Source: Beutenbergia cavernae DSM 12333 (GTDB lineage Bacteria > Actinomycetota > Actinomycetes > Actinomycetales > Beutenbergiaceae). Taken from it: DNA of 64,000 nucleotides. This document shows, piece by piece, positions 41,152-49,528 of this stretch. The position numbers and the translations under genes were made by a program. Position 1 is the stretch's first letter. Each line of letters opens with the position of its first letter. The notes beneath the pieces are model-generated. The model did no database searches and was not told the DNA's origin. It saw nothing but the letters and a program-made list of their open reading frames with translations. Location: positions 3,721,025 to 3,785,024 of the forward strand of contig NC_012669.1 in assembly GCF_000023105.1 (NCBI RefSeq), in the 5' to 3' direction.

Positions 41152-42336
41152 TCAGGACGCGTGGACGCCCGGGTGGTACTTCGGGACCCGCACGATCACC
41201 TTCGCGCCGGCGCCCGGCGCCGTCTCCACGACGAGGCCGTACTCGTCGCCGAACGTGGAGCGCAGGCGTTCGTCGACGTTCGCCAGGCCGAGGTGCTCGC
41301 CCGTCTCCTCGCCGGCGAGTCGGGCGCGCAGCCGCTCGGGGTCCATGCCCGCGCCGTCGTCCTCGATGCTGAGGACGGCGTCGTTCCCGGCGTCCTCGGC
41401 GATGATCGTGATGTGGCCGCCCTCGACGCGCCCCTCGAGCCCGTGCCGCACGGCGTTCTCCACGAGCGGCTGCAGGCAGAGGAACGGCACCGTGACGGGG
41501 AGCACCTCGGGCGCGACCCGGAGCGTGACGTGCAGCCGTCCGGAGAACCGCGCGCGCTCCAGGGTCAGGTAGCGCTCGATGGAGCCGAGCTCGTCGGCCA
41601 GCGTCGTGAACTCGCCGTGGCGGCGGAAGGAGTACCGCGTGAAGTCGGCGAAGTCGAGCAGCAGCTCGCGGGCGTGCTCCGGGTCCGTGCGCACGTAGGA
41701 GGCGATCGCGCCGAGCGAGTTGTAGATGAAGTGGGGCGAGATCTGGGCGCGGAGCGCGCGCACCTCGGCTTCCGCGAGCGCCGCGCGCGACCGGTCCAGC
41801 TCGGCGAGCTCGAGCTGCTCGGACACGAACGTCGCCACCTCCTCGACGGCGCGCACCACGCCAGCCGTCGGCCGCCCCGTCGTGTACGCCACGAGCGCGC
41901 CGACCACGTGTTCCTCGGTGGTCAGCGGCGCGACGACGCCGTGCCGCACGGGGCAGTCCCCCTCGGCGCACGCGACGGCGTCCGGTCCGAGCACCTGCAC
42001 GGTGTCCTGCTCGAGCGCCGCCCGCGCGAGGGTGGGCGCGTCGGCCGCGTGCGGCTCGCCCGGACCGTCCCAGGCCAGCGTGCGCTCGCCGTCGGTCAGG
42101 GCCAGCGCAGCGGTCCCCAGCAGCGTGCGCAGGTGCCGGACGGCGCGCGGGGCGCCCACCGCGAGCCCCTCCCGCAGCGGCGGTGACGCGAGCGACGTCA
42201 GGTGCAGCGTCCGGTACGTGGCCTGGTCGCCGGGCGAGCCCAGGACGGCGCGGGCGCGCAGCACGCGCACGAGCGCCCACGCGGCGCCGGCGACGAGCAG
42301 CGCGGAGCCGATCGCGGCCAGCGCCTCGGGGCCCAT
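41152..42336 (-). CDS. LytS-like sensor histidine kinase
   Basis: A 394-aa kinase of the His_kinase (PF06580) type. Residues 5-25 form one membrane helix, then a GAF-like sensor (about 45-170) with EGDCPVRHGVVAPL, the phospho-acceptor His202 in ISPHFIYNSLGAIASYV, the N-box VENAVRHGLEG (about 290) and the G-box SIEDDGAGMDPERL. Only one N-terminal helix is present, so it may sense cytoplasmic ligand through the GAF domain. The gene lies 187 bp upstream of the LytTR gene on the same strand and makes its cognate pair. Start ATG 42336. Confidence 0.86.
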   Translation of the reverse strand: MGPEALAAIGSALLVAGAAWALVRVLRARAVLGSPGDQATYRTLHLTSLASPPLREGLAVGAPRAVRHLRTLLGTAALALTDGERTLAWDGPGEPHAADAPTLARAALEQDTVQVLGPDAVACAEGDCPVRHGVVAPLTTEEHVVGALVAYTTGRPTAGVVRAVEEVATFVSEQLELAELDRSRAALAEAEVRALRAQISPHFIYNSLGAIASYVRTDPEHARELLLDFADFTRYSFRRHGEFTTLADELGSIERYLTLERARFSGRLHVTLRVAPEVLPVTVPFLCLQPLVENAVRHGLEGRVEGGHITIIAEDAGNDAVLSIEDDGAGMDPERLRARLAGEETGEHLGLANVDERLRSTFGDEYGLVVETAPGAGAKVIVRVPKYHPGVHAS

Positions 42337-42406
42337 GATCCGCGTACCCTAGCCGCTCGCCTCCCCTTGGCGGGGTCGGCCGCGGCGCCGCCGCGCCCGC
42401 CCAACC

Positions 42407-45385
42407 TCAGCGCACGGCGGTGAACCTCAGCCTCAGCTGCGCGGGCGCCGGCCGGAGCACGGCGTTCGGCAGCACCCCGGGCCCGCAGGCCGCCGAGCCC
42501 AGCCCGTGCTGGGCGGCGTCGAGATGCAGCCACAGCACGTCGCCGGCGACGAGGTCGTGCGGGTGCGCCGCCGCCGCGAGCGCCGCGTCGGTCCACGGCC
42601 GGGCCGACAGCTCGAGGCCGGTCGACGCACGTCCGCCGACGCTCACGCCGTCCGACTCCACCCGCAGCCTTCCCGCACCGAGCACCAGGTCGGCGCGCGT
42701 GACGCCGCGTCGCGCGCCGTTCTCCTGCGGGTGCGTGTACCGGGTCTGCAGGTCGGCGACGGTGTGCTGCCACCGTCCGGTGAGCGCCGCCACCTTCGAG
42801 TCCGCGTACGACTCACCCGGGCCGAGCCCCACCCAGTCCACGAGGACGTCCGACGGCGCCCCCTCGGCCAGGCCGAGCAGCATCCCGATCCGGGCGAGCG
42901 AGCCCGGCCACTCGCCCTCGGGCACGATGTCCAGCTCAAGGTCCACGGCGTCGTCACCGGCGGGTGTCCACCGGTACGTGACGGCGAACCCGCAGTCCGT
43001 CGCCGCACCCGCGGTGCGCGCGGTCACGACGAGCGCGTCGCCGTCCACCTCCACCGAGTCCAGCCGCTCGTGCACCCGGTCGAGGCCGGATCGGCGCCAC
43101 GCCTCGGCGTCCGACATCGCCTCGCCCCACGAGGCGGCCCGGTCGTTGTCCGTCGGCGCGCGCCACGCGTCCACCCGGGCGAGCGTCACCTCGGCACCGC
43201 CCAGCCGCACGAGGCGACCCGCGCCGTCGAAGGCCGCCGGGCCGACGGCGTACCCGCCGTCGTCGGACGCCCGCACCTCTCCCCCGACCGCGGCGGGAAG
43301 CGGCGCGGCCGCGCGGACGAGGACCTGCCCGGCGCCGAGCCCGAACCCTTCCTCCGCCCACGGCGCGTCGATGGCCACGTCGGGTCGCAGCCGCGCCCGC
43401 ACGGTCCACCACACGGCCGGCCCGGCAGGTGCGGTCTCCAGGGCAGCGGACGCCTCCGCGGGCAGCTCGGTGAGCAGGAACGCCTCGCCGGCTTCGAGCA
43501 CACCGAGGTCGTCGTAGTCGCCCGAGGCCAGCACCTCGCCGTCGGCCTCGAGCGCCCACGTGAGCTGCGCGTGCTCGGTGGACCGGAACGCGTACCGGTT
43601 CCGCACCAGCAGGGCCGGCACGCCGGCGTCCGGCTCGACGTCGATGCGCACCGGCGCGTACACCGCCGCCATCTCGACCATGCCGGGCGACGGCGTCCGG
43701 TCCGGCAGGAGCATCCCGTCGGCGATGAAGGTGCCGTCGTGGATCTCCTCGCCGAAGTCGCCGCCGTAGCCGAAGAACTCGACGCCGTCGGGCGTGCGCG
43801 TCGCGATGCCGTGGTCGATCCACTCCCACACGAAGCCGCCCATGAGGCGCGGGTACGTGTCGAACAGCTCGTCGTAGTCGGCGAGGCCGCCGGGGCCGTT
43901 GCCCATCGCGTGCGCGTACTCGCACTGGACGAACGGCAGACCCCGACGGCGCGCGTCGAGCTCGCCGTCGGTCAGCTGGTCCTCCTCGCCGCGCCCGATC
44001 CGCTCCGTCTCGCCGACCGAGGCGTACATGCGGGAGTAGACGTCGACGTCGGCGCTGGACCGGTCGCCCTCGTAGTGGATCGGCCGCGAGTCGTCGAGCT
44101 CGCGGATCGCCGCCGCCATCGCGGCCAGGTTGCGCCCCTCGCCCGCCTCGTTGCCGAGCGACCACATGACGATGCTCGGGTGGTGCGCGTCCCGGCCGAT
44201 CATGCGTCGCACGCGATCGACGAGCAGCGGCTCCCAGGCGGCGTCGTCGGTCGGGTTGCCGCGCCAGTCGATGACGCCGAAGCCGTGGGTCTCGAGGTCG
44301 TTCTCGTCGATGACGTACAGCCCGTACTCGTCGCACAGGTCGAGGAAGTGCGGGTGCGGCGGGTAGTGCGAGGTGCGGACGGCGTTGACGTGGTGCCGCT
44401 TCGCGAGGACCACGTCCTCGAGCATCGTCTCGGGCGTGACGGCCCGCCCCCGCGTGGGCTCGAACTCGTGCCGGTTCACGCCGCGCAGCTTGACGGCCGC
44501 CCCGTTGACCCGGAACACGCCGTCGTCGATCGTCACCGTGCGGAACCCGACCCGCAGCCGGACGGTCTCCGCGTCGGTGCTCACCTCGGTGTCGTACAGG
44601 CGCGGGACCTCCGCCGACCACGGCTCGACGGCGAGCGTCGCCTCCTGACCGGAAGCGAGGTCGATCCCGAGCTCCGGGATCCGGACGCGGGCCTCGCCCA
44701 GCGTGGTGACCTCGGCCCGGAACGTGCCCTGACCGCTGGTCGGGTCGTACTCCGCGGCGACGCGCACGTCCGTGATGCCGCCCGCCGGGCGCCGAAGCAG
44801 CGCGACGTCACGGAAGATGCCGGAGAGCCACCACTGGTCCTGGTCCTCCACGTAGCTCGCCGCCGACCACTGGTGCACGCGGACCGCGAGCAGGTTCTCG
44901 CCGGCGACGACGACGTCGGTCACGTCGATCTCGGTGGGCAGCCGGGAGCCGGACGACGTCGCCAGGGGCGTGCCGTTGACGGCGACGGCGAACCACGAGT
45001 CGACGCCCTCGAAGCGGAGGACGACGCGCCCGCCGTCGAGCCACTCCGACGGGACGGCGAACGTGCGTCGGTACTCGCCCGTGGGGTTGTCGCGCGGGAC
45101 CCGCGGCGGGTCGACCGGGAACGGGAACACGACGTTTGTGTAGGCCGGCGAGCCGTGGCCCTGGAGCTGCCAGTGACCGGGCACGGCGATGCTGCCCCAC
45201 CCGTCGCCGGTGCCGGGATCGTCCGCGGCGACGCCGGTGACGGCCTCGTCGAACAGGCGGAAGCGCCACTCGCCGTTCAGGTCGGCGCGCGGCGCGTCGC
45301 TCGCGAGGTGCGAGCGGGGCGACCGGACGCCGGTCGGCGGCGTGGGGGTCTCGTGCGTGGACGGGGCGGCGGACGCGTCGGCCAT
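42407..45385 (-). CDS. Glycoside hydrolase family 2 beta-galactosidase (LacZ type)
   Basis: A 992-aa cytoplasmic enzyme with all LacZ domains. A jelly-roll (WRFRLFDEA to RVHQWSAASYVEDQDQWW), Ig-like domain, TIM barrel with acid/base Glu in WSLGNEAGEGR and nucleophile in FVQCEYAHAMGN, and a C-terminal beta-sandwich domain 5 ending in LRLRFTAVR. The barrel also has the conserved RTSHYPPHPHFLDLCD. It hydrolyses lactose-like or other beta-galactosides. ATG 45385 follows AGGAG at 45393-45397 on the minus strand; an earlier ATG at 45439 is unlikely. A perfect palindrome lies 108 bp upstream. Length is close to E. coli LacZ (1024). Confidence 0.93.
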   Translation of the reverse strand: MADASAAPSTHETPTPPTGVRSPRSHLASDAPRADLNGEWRFRLFDEAVTGVAADDPGTGDGWGSIAVPGHWQLQGHGSPAYTNVVFPFPVDPPRVPRDNPTGEYRRTFAVPSEWLDGGRVVLRFEGVDSWFAVAVNGTPLATSSGSRLPTEIDVTDVVVAGENLLAVRVHQWSAASYVEDQDQWWLSGIFRDVALLRRPAGGITDVRVAAEYDPTSGQGTFRAEVTTLGEARVRIPELGIDLASGQEATLAVEPWSAEVPRLYDTEVSTDAETVRLRVGFRTVTIDDGVFRVNGAAVKLRGVNRHEFEPTRGRAVTPETMLEDVVLAKRHHVNAVRTSHYPPHPHFLDLCDEYGLYVIDENDLETHGFGVIDWRGNPTDDAAWEPLLVDRVRRMIGRDAHHPSIVMWSLGNEAGEGRNLAAMAAAIRELDDSRPIHYEGDRSSADVDVYSRMYASVGETERIGRGEEDQLTDGELDARRRGLPFVQCEYAHAMGNGPGGLADYDELFDTYPRLMGGFVWEWIDHGIATRTPDGVEFFGYGGDFGEEIHDGTFIADGMLLPDRTPSPGMVEMAAVYAPVRIDVEPDAGVPALLVRNRYAFRSTEHAQLTWALEADGEVLASGDYDDLGVLEAGEAFLLTELPAEASAALETAPAGPAVWWTVRARLRPDVAIDAPWAEEGFGLGAGQVLVRAAAPLPAAVGGEVRASDDGGYAVGPAAFDGAGRLVRLGGAEVTLARVDAWRAPTDNDRAASWGEAMSDAEAWRRSGLDRVHERLDSVEVDGDALVVTARTAGAATDCGFAVTYRWTPAGDDAVDLELDIVPEGEWPGSLARIGMLLGLAEGAPSDVLVDWVGLGPGESYADSKVAALTGRWQHTVADLQTRYTHPQENGARRGVTRADLVLGAGRLRVESDGVSVGGRASTGLELSARPWTDAALAAAAHPHDLVAGDVLWLHLDAAQHGLGSAACGPGVLPNAVLRPAPAQLRLRFTAVR

Positions 45386-45492
45386 GACTGTGCTCCTGGA
45401 GCCCTGGGGGCGGTCGATCGTGGTGCGGATCTGTTGCACGGATACGCGCGAGGGCGCGTTCTCGGTCCCGAGCCTAGCCGCGATCCGGCTCC

Positions 45493-45510
45493 GCCGTGAA
45501 CGTTCACGGC
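45493..45510. promoter_or_regulatory. LacI-type operator, perfect 18-bp palindrome
   Basis: GCCGTGAACGTTCACGGC is a perfect palindrome with central CG and GTGAAC/GTTCAC half-sites, a LacI/GalR-like pattern. It lies between the divergent beta-galactosidase (start 45385) and Tat-secreted gene (start 45657), 108 and 147 bp from their starts. It could repress one or both. No LacI gene is adjacent, so the regulator must act from elsewhere. Confidence 0.6.
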
Positions 45511-45656
45511 AGGGTGTCGGCGCAGCGGGGCGCTACCTTCGCCACGGCTCGGTCGCCACCCCTGCCGAGTGCACGCTTTCTCACGCCGACACGCCGCGCG
45601 ACGCGAGAGATCTCATGCAGTGGGCGCGGGAGTGGGGGCTCGATACGGTCGCGACC

Positions 45657-46898
45657 ATGACTGAAGACACCGACGTCACGCCGTCCACACCGACCCTGCC
45701 GACCGGCATCGGTCGCCGCGCCGTCCTCGGCCTCGCCGCCGCCGGCGCCGTCGGCGCCACCGCGCTGCGCTGGGCACCGCCTGCCACGGCCGCCGACGGG
45801 ACGCCGGTCGTGCTCGACCCGACGAGCTTCCGCCTCGTCGAGTCCGAGCGCAACGCCGGTGCGATCAACAAGCTGCGGCGTGTCCTGCGGCGGGCGAGCG
45901 TCACGGAGGTGCTCGACTCCGGTGACCGGACGCTCGCGCCGACCACCGTCGGCCTCCCGCACGAGGTGCGCGCGTGGGCCTACACCGACGACGACGCCAC
46001 GACCACCGACTGGTACCCGCAGGGGATCACCTCCACGTTCGACGCGACCGGCGAGGACGTCGCCGACGGCCGCTCCGCGCTGCTCACGAGCTGGTACGAC
46101 AAGGCCGACGTGCAGGGAGCGCGGATCGCCTTCATCGACATCACCGACCCCGACGAGCCGACCTACCGGTACGTCCTCCTCGTGGAGCCGTACATCCGCG
46201 AGGACGGGCGCGGTGACTTCCGCCCGGTGCCGGTCCATGCGGGCGGCCTGGTCTGGTACGGGCACTGGCTGTCGGTGGTCGACACCTGGAACGGGGTCCG
46301 GGTGTTCGACATGCGCCACCTGTTCGAGGTCGACACCGATCGGCCGGACGCGGTGGGTCGCGCCGACGACGGCACCTACCACGCGTTCGGCCACCGCTAC
46401 GTGCTCCCGCAGGCGCTGCACCACACCAGCGACGTCGTGGGCGACGAGACCGACTTCCGGTTCTCGTCGATCTCGCTCGACCGCTCGAGCAGCCCGCACA
46501 GCGTCGTCATGGCGGAGTACCGCGCCGCCGCGGACGAGGCCGCCGGGCAGGCGGCTCGCGTGATCCGGTTCGACATGCATCCCCGGACGGGCCTGCTCAA
46601 GGCGTCCGACGACGGCGTCGCCGTCGCCCGGGAGGTCGCCGACGTCGACATCAACTCCATGCAGTCGGCGACGGCGATCGACGGCGTGTTCGTGATCTCC
46701 CGCAGCGCCGGAACGTCGGCGAACGGCCACCTCGTCACGTACACGCCGCCCGAGGAGGTCACCTGGTACCGCGGCCACTTCCCGGTCGGCACCGAGGACC
46801 TGACGACGTGGGGCTCGCGTGACGAGCTGTGGACCCTGGCCGAGCACCCCGGGCAGCGCAGCATCGTCGCGGTGCGGGCGTCGGCCTACGTGTCCTGA
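45657..46898 (+). CDS. Tat-exported protein of unknown function
   Basis: A 413-aa protein with a twin-arginine signal (GIGRRAVLGLAAAGAVGATA, Arg-Arg at 20-21, cleavage near ATAAD at 46). The mature part is strand-rich with repeated VWYGHWLSVVDTWNGVRVFD and FDMHPRTGLLKASDD segments, consistent with a beta-propeller-like fold, and includes many acidic residues. I recognise no family. ATG 45657 is favoured; ATG 45615 in the same frame is possible and would only lengthen the signal n-region. It is divergent from the beta-galactosidase across a shared operator and ends before a strong terminator. Confidence 0.72.
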   Translation: MTEDTDVTPSTPTLPTGIGRRAVLGLAAAGAVGATALRWAPPATAADGTPVVLDPTSFRLVESERNAGAINKLRRVLRRASVTEVLDSGDRTLAPTTVGLPHEVRAWAYTDDDATTTDWYPQGITSTFDATGEDVADGRSALLTSWYDKADVQGARIAFIDITDPDEPTYRYVLLVEPYIREDGRGDFRPVPVHAGGLVWYGHWLSVVDTWNGVRVFDMRHLFEVDTDRPDAVGRADDGTYHAFGHRYVLPQALHHTSDVVGDETDFRFSSISLDRSSSPHSVVMAEYRAAADEAAGQAARVIRFDMHPRTGLLKASDDGVAVAREVADVDINSMQSATAIDGVFVISRSAGTSANGHLVTYTPPEEVTWYRGHFPVGTEDLTTWGSRDELWTLAEHPGQRSIVAVRASAYVS

Positions 46899-46929
46899 CA
46901 GCGGCCGCGCACCTGCCGCGCACCCGCCA

Positions 46930-46968
46930 CCGACAGCCCCGCCGGGACCTCACCGGCGGGGCTGTCGG
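46930..46968 (+). terminator. Strong intrinsic-type hairpin
   Basis: A 16-bp perfect stem around a 7-nt loop. The 5' arm (46930-46945) is CCGACAGCCCCGCCGG and the 3' arm (46953-46968) is its exact reverse complement. It sits 31 bp after the Tat-exported protein gene and 22 bp before the MmcQ/YjbR gene. No T-tract follows. Confidence 0.8.
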
Positions 46969-46990
46969 CGCCGCGGGGCACACTGGGGCG

Positions 46991-47380
46991 GTGACCGATC
47001 GCCCCGACGTGCCCGACCCCTGGATCGACCGCCTCGACGCGACGCTCACGGCGTTCCCGGAGTGCTACCAGGAACGCGCCTGGACGGGCGTGCGGTGGAG
47101 CGTCCGCGGGTCGACTGTGGCGCACGTCTTCGGCGGCGAGGACGGCAGGTTCCGGATCACGTTCCGCGCCGAGCCCGACGAGCTGCACGCGCTCGAGCAC
47201 CTCGGCGAGCCGTACTTCCGCGCCGGATGGGGAGCGAACGTCGTCGGCATGCTCCTGGCCGAGGGCACCGACTGGCAGGAGCTCACCGAGCTGCTGACGG
47301 ACTCCTACTGCATCCAGGCGCCGGGAGCCCTGGCCGCGCTGGTGGAACGGGGACCGGCCGAGATGTCCTCGGACCGGTAG
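46991..47380 (+). CDS. MmcQ/YjbR (DUF419) family protein
   Basis: A 129-aa cytoplasmic protein with a CyaY-like alpha/beta fold predicted. WIDRLDATLTAFPECYQERAW, RFRITFRAEPDELHAL and WQELTELLTDSYCIQAPGAL follow the MmcQ/YjbR pattern; these are DNA-binding-fold proteins of unknown role. It starts at GTG 46991 just after a terminator, so it needs its own promoter. The opposing toxin gene ends 20 bp downstream. Confidence 0.7.
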   Translation: MTDRPDVPDPWIDRLDATLTAFPECYQERAWTGVRWSVRGSTVAHVFGGEDGRFRITFRAEPDELHALEHLGEPYFRAGWGANVVGMLLAEGTDWQELTELLTDSYCIQAPGALAALVERGPAEMSSDR

Positions 47381-47399
47381 CGCGCCGGGTTCGCCGGTC

Positions 47400-47795
47400 T
47401 CAGGTGCCGGGCGCGACGACGCGGAGCCCAGCGGCGACGGCGGCCTCGCTCAGCCTCGCGTCGTAGCTGACGACGCTCTCTGCCCCTGCGACGACGGCGC
47501 TCGCCACGTGGATCGCATCGAGCGTACGCAGGTTGGCAGGAGCCGCATCGGCCGCCGCCCTGGCGATCGACTCCGTCAGGGCGATCGTGCCCAGGCGGGC
47601 GGCGAGGTCGACGGCGCGGAGTCGCTGGGCCGGCCCGAGCCGGGCCCCGACGCGCAACAGCTCGACGATCCCGACGACTGACGTCACGGCCTCGGCGTCG
47701 GGCGACGCGCGGAGGTAGTCCGCCAACGCCGCGGACTCGGCTTCCACAGCGATCAGCTTGGCTGACGCCGAGGTGTCGAGGTAGGTCAGCGCCAC
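47400..47795 (-). CDS. VapC-type PIN-domain toxin
   Basis: A 131-aa PIN ribonuclease. The acidic catalytic residues are at LDTSASAKLIAVEAES (Asp7, Glu19), VGIVELLRVG, LDAIHVASAVV and VVSYDARLSEAA, the pattern of Mg-dependent PIN toxins that cut RNA. GTG 47795 overlaps the antitoxin stop by 10 bp, the usual order antitoxin-toxin. The pair is on the minus strand near a tandem-repeat region and opposite a LacI gene, and looks like a mobile or stabilising module. Confidence 0.85.
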   Translation of the reverse strand: MALTYLDTSASAKLIAVEAESAALADYLRASPDAEAVTSVVGIVELLRVGARLGPAQRLRAVDLAARLGTIALTESIARAAADAAPANLRTLDAIHVASAVVAGAESVVSYDARLSEAAVAAGLRVVAPGT

Positions 47796-48067
47796 TCGGC
47801 GCGCTCCGCGGCGAGCGCGTCCTCGGTGCTGACGCTGGCCGGCACCGGCGGCACGTCCCACACGCGGCCGCTGCCAGGAGTGAGCACGCCGTCGGCCACG
47901 AGCGACTCCCGATGCGAGTGCGCGACGTCGATCGGCGTGATGACGGCGCGGGGCCGCCCGTGAGACGTCACGGTCACCGGCACCTGTGTTCGCATGACGT
48001 CCTCCAGGATCGACGAGGCGTTCTGCCGCAGCTCGCGAACACCGACGGTGCGCTCCGGTCTGCCCAT
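47786..48067 (-). CDS. Phd/YefM-type antitoxin
   Basis: A 93-aa antitoxin beginning MGRPERTVGVRELRQNASSI, the prevent-host-death DNA-binding motif, followed by PVTVTSHGRPRAVITPID. The C-terminal tail (about 60-93) is acidic and should wrap the toxin. It should repress its own operon and be degraded to release VapC. The start is ATG 48067; further upstream the open frame passes into the tandem repeats. Confidence 0.83.
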   Translation of the reverse strand: MGRPERTVGVRELRQNASSILEDVMRTQVPVTVTSHGRPRAVITPIDVAHSHRESLVADGVLTPGSGRVWDVPPVPASVSTEDALAAERAEWR

Positions 48068-48135
48068 ACGAGCGAATGTAGCACTTGATGTGCTACACCC
48101 TTCGGTACCCGCGCGACACGCCGCACCCCGCGGGA

Positions 48136-48237
48136 CACACCCCGCACTCGGCGGCACGCCAGCCCGAACCGCGCCCTCCCGCGCGCCACACCCCGCACTC
48201 GGCGGCACGCCAGCCCGAACCGCGCCCTCCCGCGCGC
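48136..48237. repeat. Two tandem copies of a 51-bp unit upstream of the antitoxin gene
   Basis: The unit spans 48136-48186 and is repeated exactly at 48187-48237, starting CACACCCCGCACTCGGCGG. A truncated third copy, CACACCCCGCACTCGG, is at 48279-48294. CGCGACACGCCGCA also occurs twice (48112-48125 and 48257-48270). The block fills most of the 293-bp gap between the antitoxin and the LacI gene. No gene is visible in it. Confidence 0.75.
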
Positions 48238-48331
48238 CCAGTGCGGGATACTTCCCCGCGACACGCCGCACGCCGCGCGACACACCCCGCACTCGGGGGC
48301 GCGGGAACGAACGGCGCCGCTCCCACCGCGC

Positions 48332-48349
48332 AGACGTGACGTTACGTCT
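48332..48349. promoter_or_regulatory. Imperfect palindrome at the LacI gene promoter
   Basis: AGACGTGACGTTACGTCT contains a perfect 11-bp core GACGTTACGTC around a central T and matching AGACGT/ACGTCT ends. It lies 12 bp before the LacI start at 48361. It resembles half of the downstream operator (TGACGT...CGTCA), so the regulator may repress itself. Confidence 0.45.
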
Positions 48350-48360
48350 ACCATGACGCG

Positions 48361-49380
48361 ATGGGCACCCAGAAGGAGATCGCGCGCCGCGCCGGGGTCT
48401 CGGTCTCCGTCGTCTCCGCTGTCATCAACGGCACCAAGCACACCCGGATGAGCGACGAGACGCGTGCCCGCGTCGAGGCTGTCATCGAGGAGCTGGGGTA
48501 CGTCCCGAACGACGCCGCCCGCGCCCTGCGTCGACAGCGCTCGGGCACGATCGCCGTCGTCGTCGAGAAGATCGAGAACCCGATCTACCGCGACATGTTC
48601 CACGGCATCTACGACGCCGCCGAGGCGCGGGGATGGGCGGTCGTGCTGGGCGACGCGCGCTGGATGCGCTCGGGGAGCCACTTCCTCGCGCGCCTCCTCG
48701 GCCAGGGCTCGATCGACGGCATCATCCTGCGCAGCGAGGGCCTGGTGGACGACGAGGTGGTGGCACACCTGCGCGCCCGTCCCACGCCGGTGATCATGGT
48801 CGAGGGTCGGCACGGACTCGACGGGCGCTGGCTCGCCATCGACGACGCCGCTGCGGGGCGGGTGGCGACGCAGCACCTCATCGACCTCGGGCACCGGCAG
48901 ATCGAGTTCGCCGGCGGCGAGCGCTGGGTCCCGACCGTCGAGCGGCACCGCGGGTACGCCGACGCGATGCGCGACGCCGGGCTTGAGCCGCGTGACGCCA
49001 TCCGTACCGGGTACGGGTCCCAGGCCGGGACGGAGGCGCTGACCCAGATCATCGCGTCGCGGCGCCGGCCCACGGCGCTCGTGGTCAACAACGTGCTATC
49101 CGGGCTCGGCCTCTACGCCGCCGCCCACGACGCCGGCATCGCGATCCCCGACGACCTGTCGGTGGTCGCGATCCACGACGCCGACATCGCCGACGACCTG
49201 CGTCCGCCGCTCGCGACCGTGCGGATGCCGATGGCGGAGCTGGGCGCTCGCGCGGTCGAGGCCATCGCGGCGATCCTCGAGGATCAGTCGACCCGGTTCG
49301 GGCTCGTCGACGATCCCGCGCCGGTGCTGCTGCCGCGCGCGAGCACGGCTCCGCCGCCGTCGTCGCCGCGCCCCTGGTGA
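48361..49380 (+). CDS. LacI family regulator of the polysaccharide-utilisation operon
   Basis: A 339-aa repressor with the helix-turn-helix TQKEIARRAGVSVSVVSAVI at residues 3-22, hinge LGYVPNDAARALRRQ and a ligand core (TIAVVVEKIENPIYRDMF; LSVVAIHDADIADDL). It ends 147 bp upstream of the pyruvyl-transferase gene, and three copies of an 18-bp operator lie in that gap. Control of the downstream importer and lyase genes by sugar release is inferred. A related palindrome precedes its own gene. The C-terminal tail is Pro/Ser-rich, which is unusual but harmless. Confidence 0.88.
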   Translation: MGTQKEIARRAGVSVSVVSAVINGTKHTRMSDETRARVEAVIEELGYVPNDAARALRRQRSGTIAVVVEKIENPIYRDMFHGIYDAAEARGWAVVLGDARWMRSGSHFLARLLGQGSIDGIILRSEGLVDDEVVAHLRARPTPVIMVEGRHGLDGRWLAIDDAAAGRVATQHLIDLGHRQIEFAGGERWVPTVERHRGYADAMRDAGLEPRDAIRTGYGSQAGTEALTQIIASRRRPTALVVNNVLSGLGLYAAAHDAGIAIPDDLSVVAIHDADIADDLRPPLATVRMPMAELGARAVEAIAAILEDQSTRFGLVDDPAPVLLPRASTAPPPSSPRPW

Positions 49381-49385
49381 CCGTC

Positions 49386-49403
49386 TGACGCATCGTCGCG
49401 TCG
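49386..49403. promoter_or_regulatory. Operator copy 1 (degenerate)
   Basis: TGACGCATCGTCGCGTCG matches the TGACGCATCGATACGTCA consensus at 13 of 18 positions. It starts 5 bp after the LacI gene stop and 35 bp before operator copy 2. It may be an auxiliary site. Confidence 0.45.
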
Positions 49404-49419
49404 CGATTCGGTCACGGCC

Positions 49420-49449
49420 TTGACGTATCGATGCGTCACCCCATACGTT
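49420..49449 (+). promoter_or_regulatory. Candidate promoter of the pyruvyl-transferase/importer/lyase operon
   Basis: TTGACG (49420-49425) and TACGTT (49444-49449) are 18 bp apart. The -35 matches consensus except the last base, and the -10 keeps the T1, A2 and T6. Operator copy 2 covers the -35 and spacer, and copy 3 starts at the last base of the -10. This arrangement suits repression. Confidence 0.5.
49421..49438. promoter_or_regulatory. Operator copy 2
   Basis: TGACGTATCGATGCGTCA is a near-perfect palindrome with central ATCGAT. It overlaps a candidate -35 TTGACG (49420-49425), so binding should block RNA polymerase. It is the exact reverse complement of copy 3. Confidence 0.75.
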
Positions 49450-49466
49450 GACGCATCGATACGTCA
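49449..49466. promoter_or_regulatory. Operator copy 3
   Basis: TGACGCATCGATACGTCA, exact reverse complement of copy 2, with centres 28 bp apart. It covers the likely transcription start region, 63 bp before the TTG start of the first gene. Confidence 0.75.
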
Positions 49467-49528
49467 GCGTCGTCCATCAGGCTCGGCGCCGAACCCGCGG
49501 CACGGGTGCCGCCCCCGGAAGGACACCG

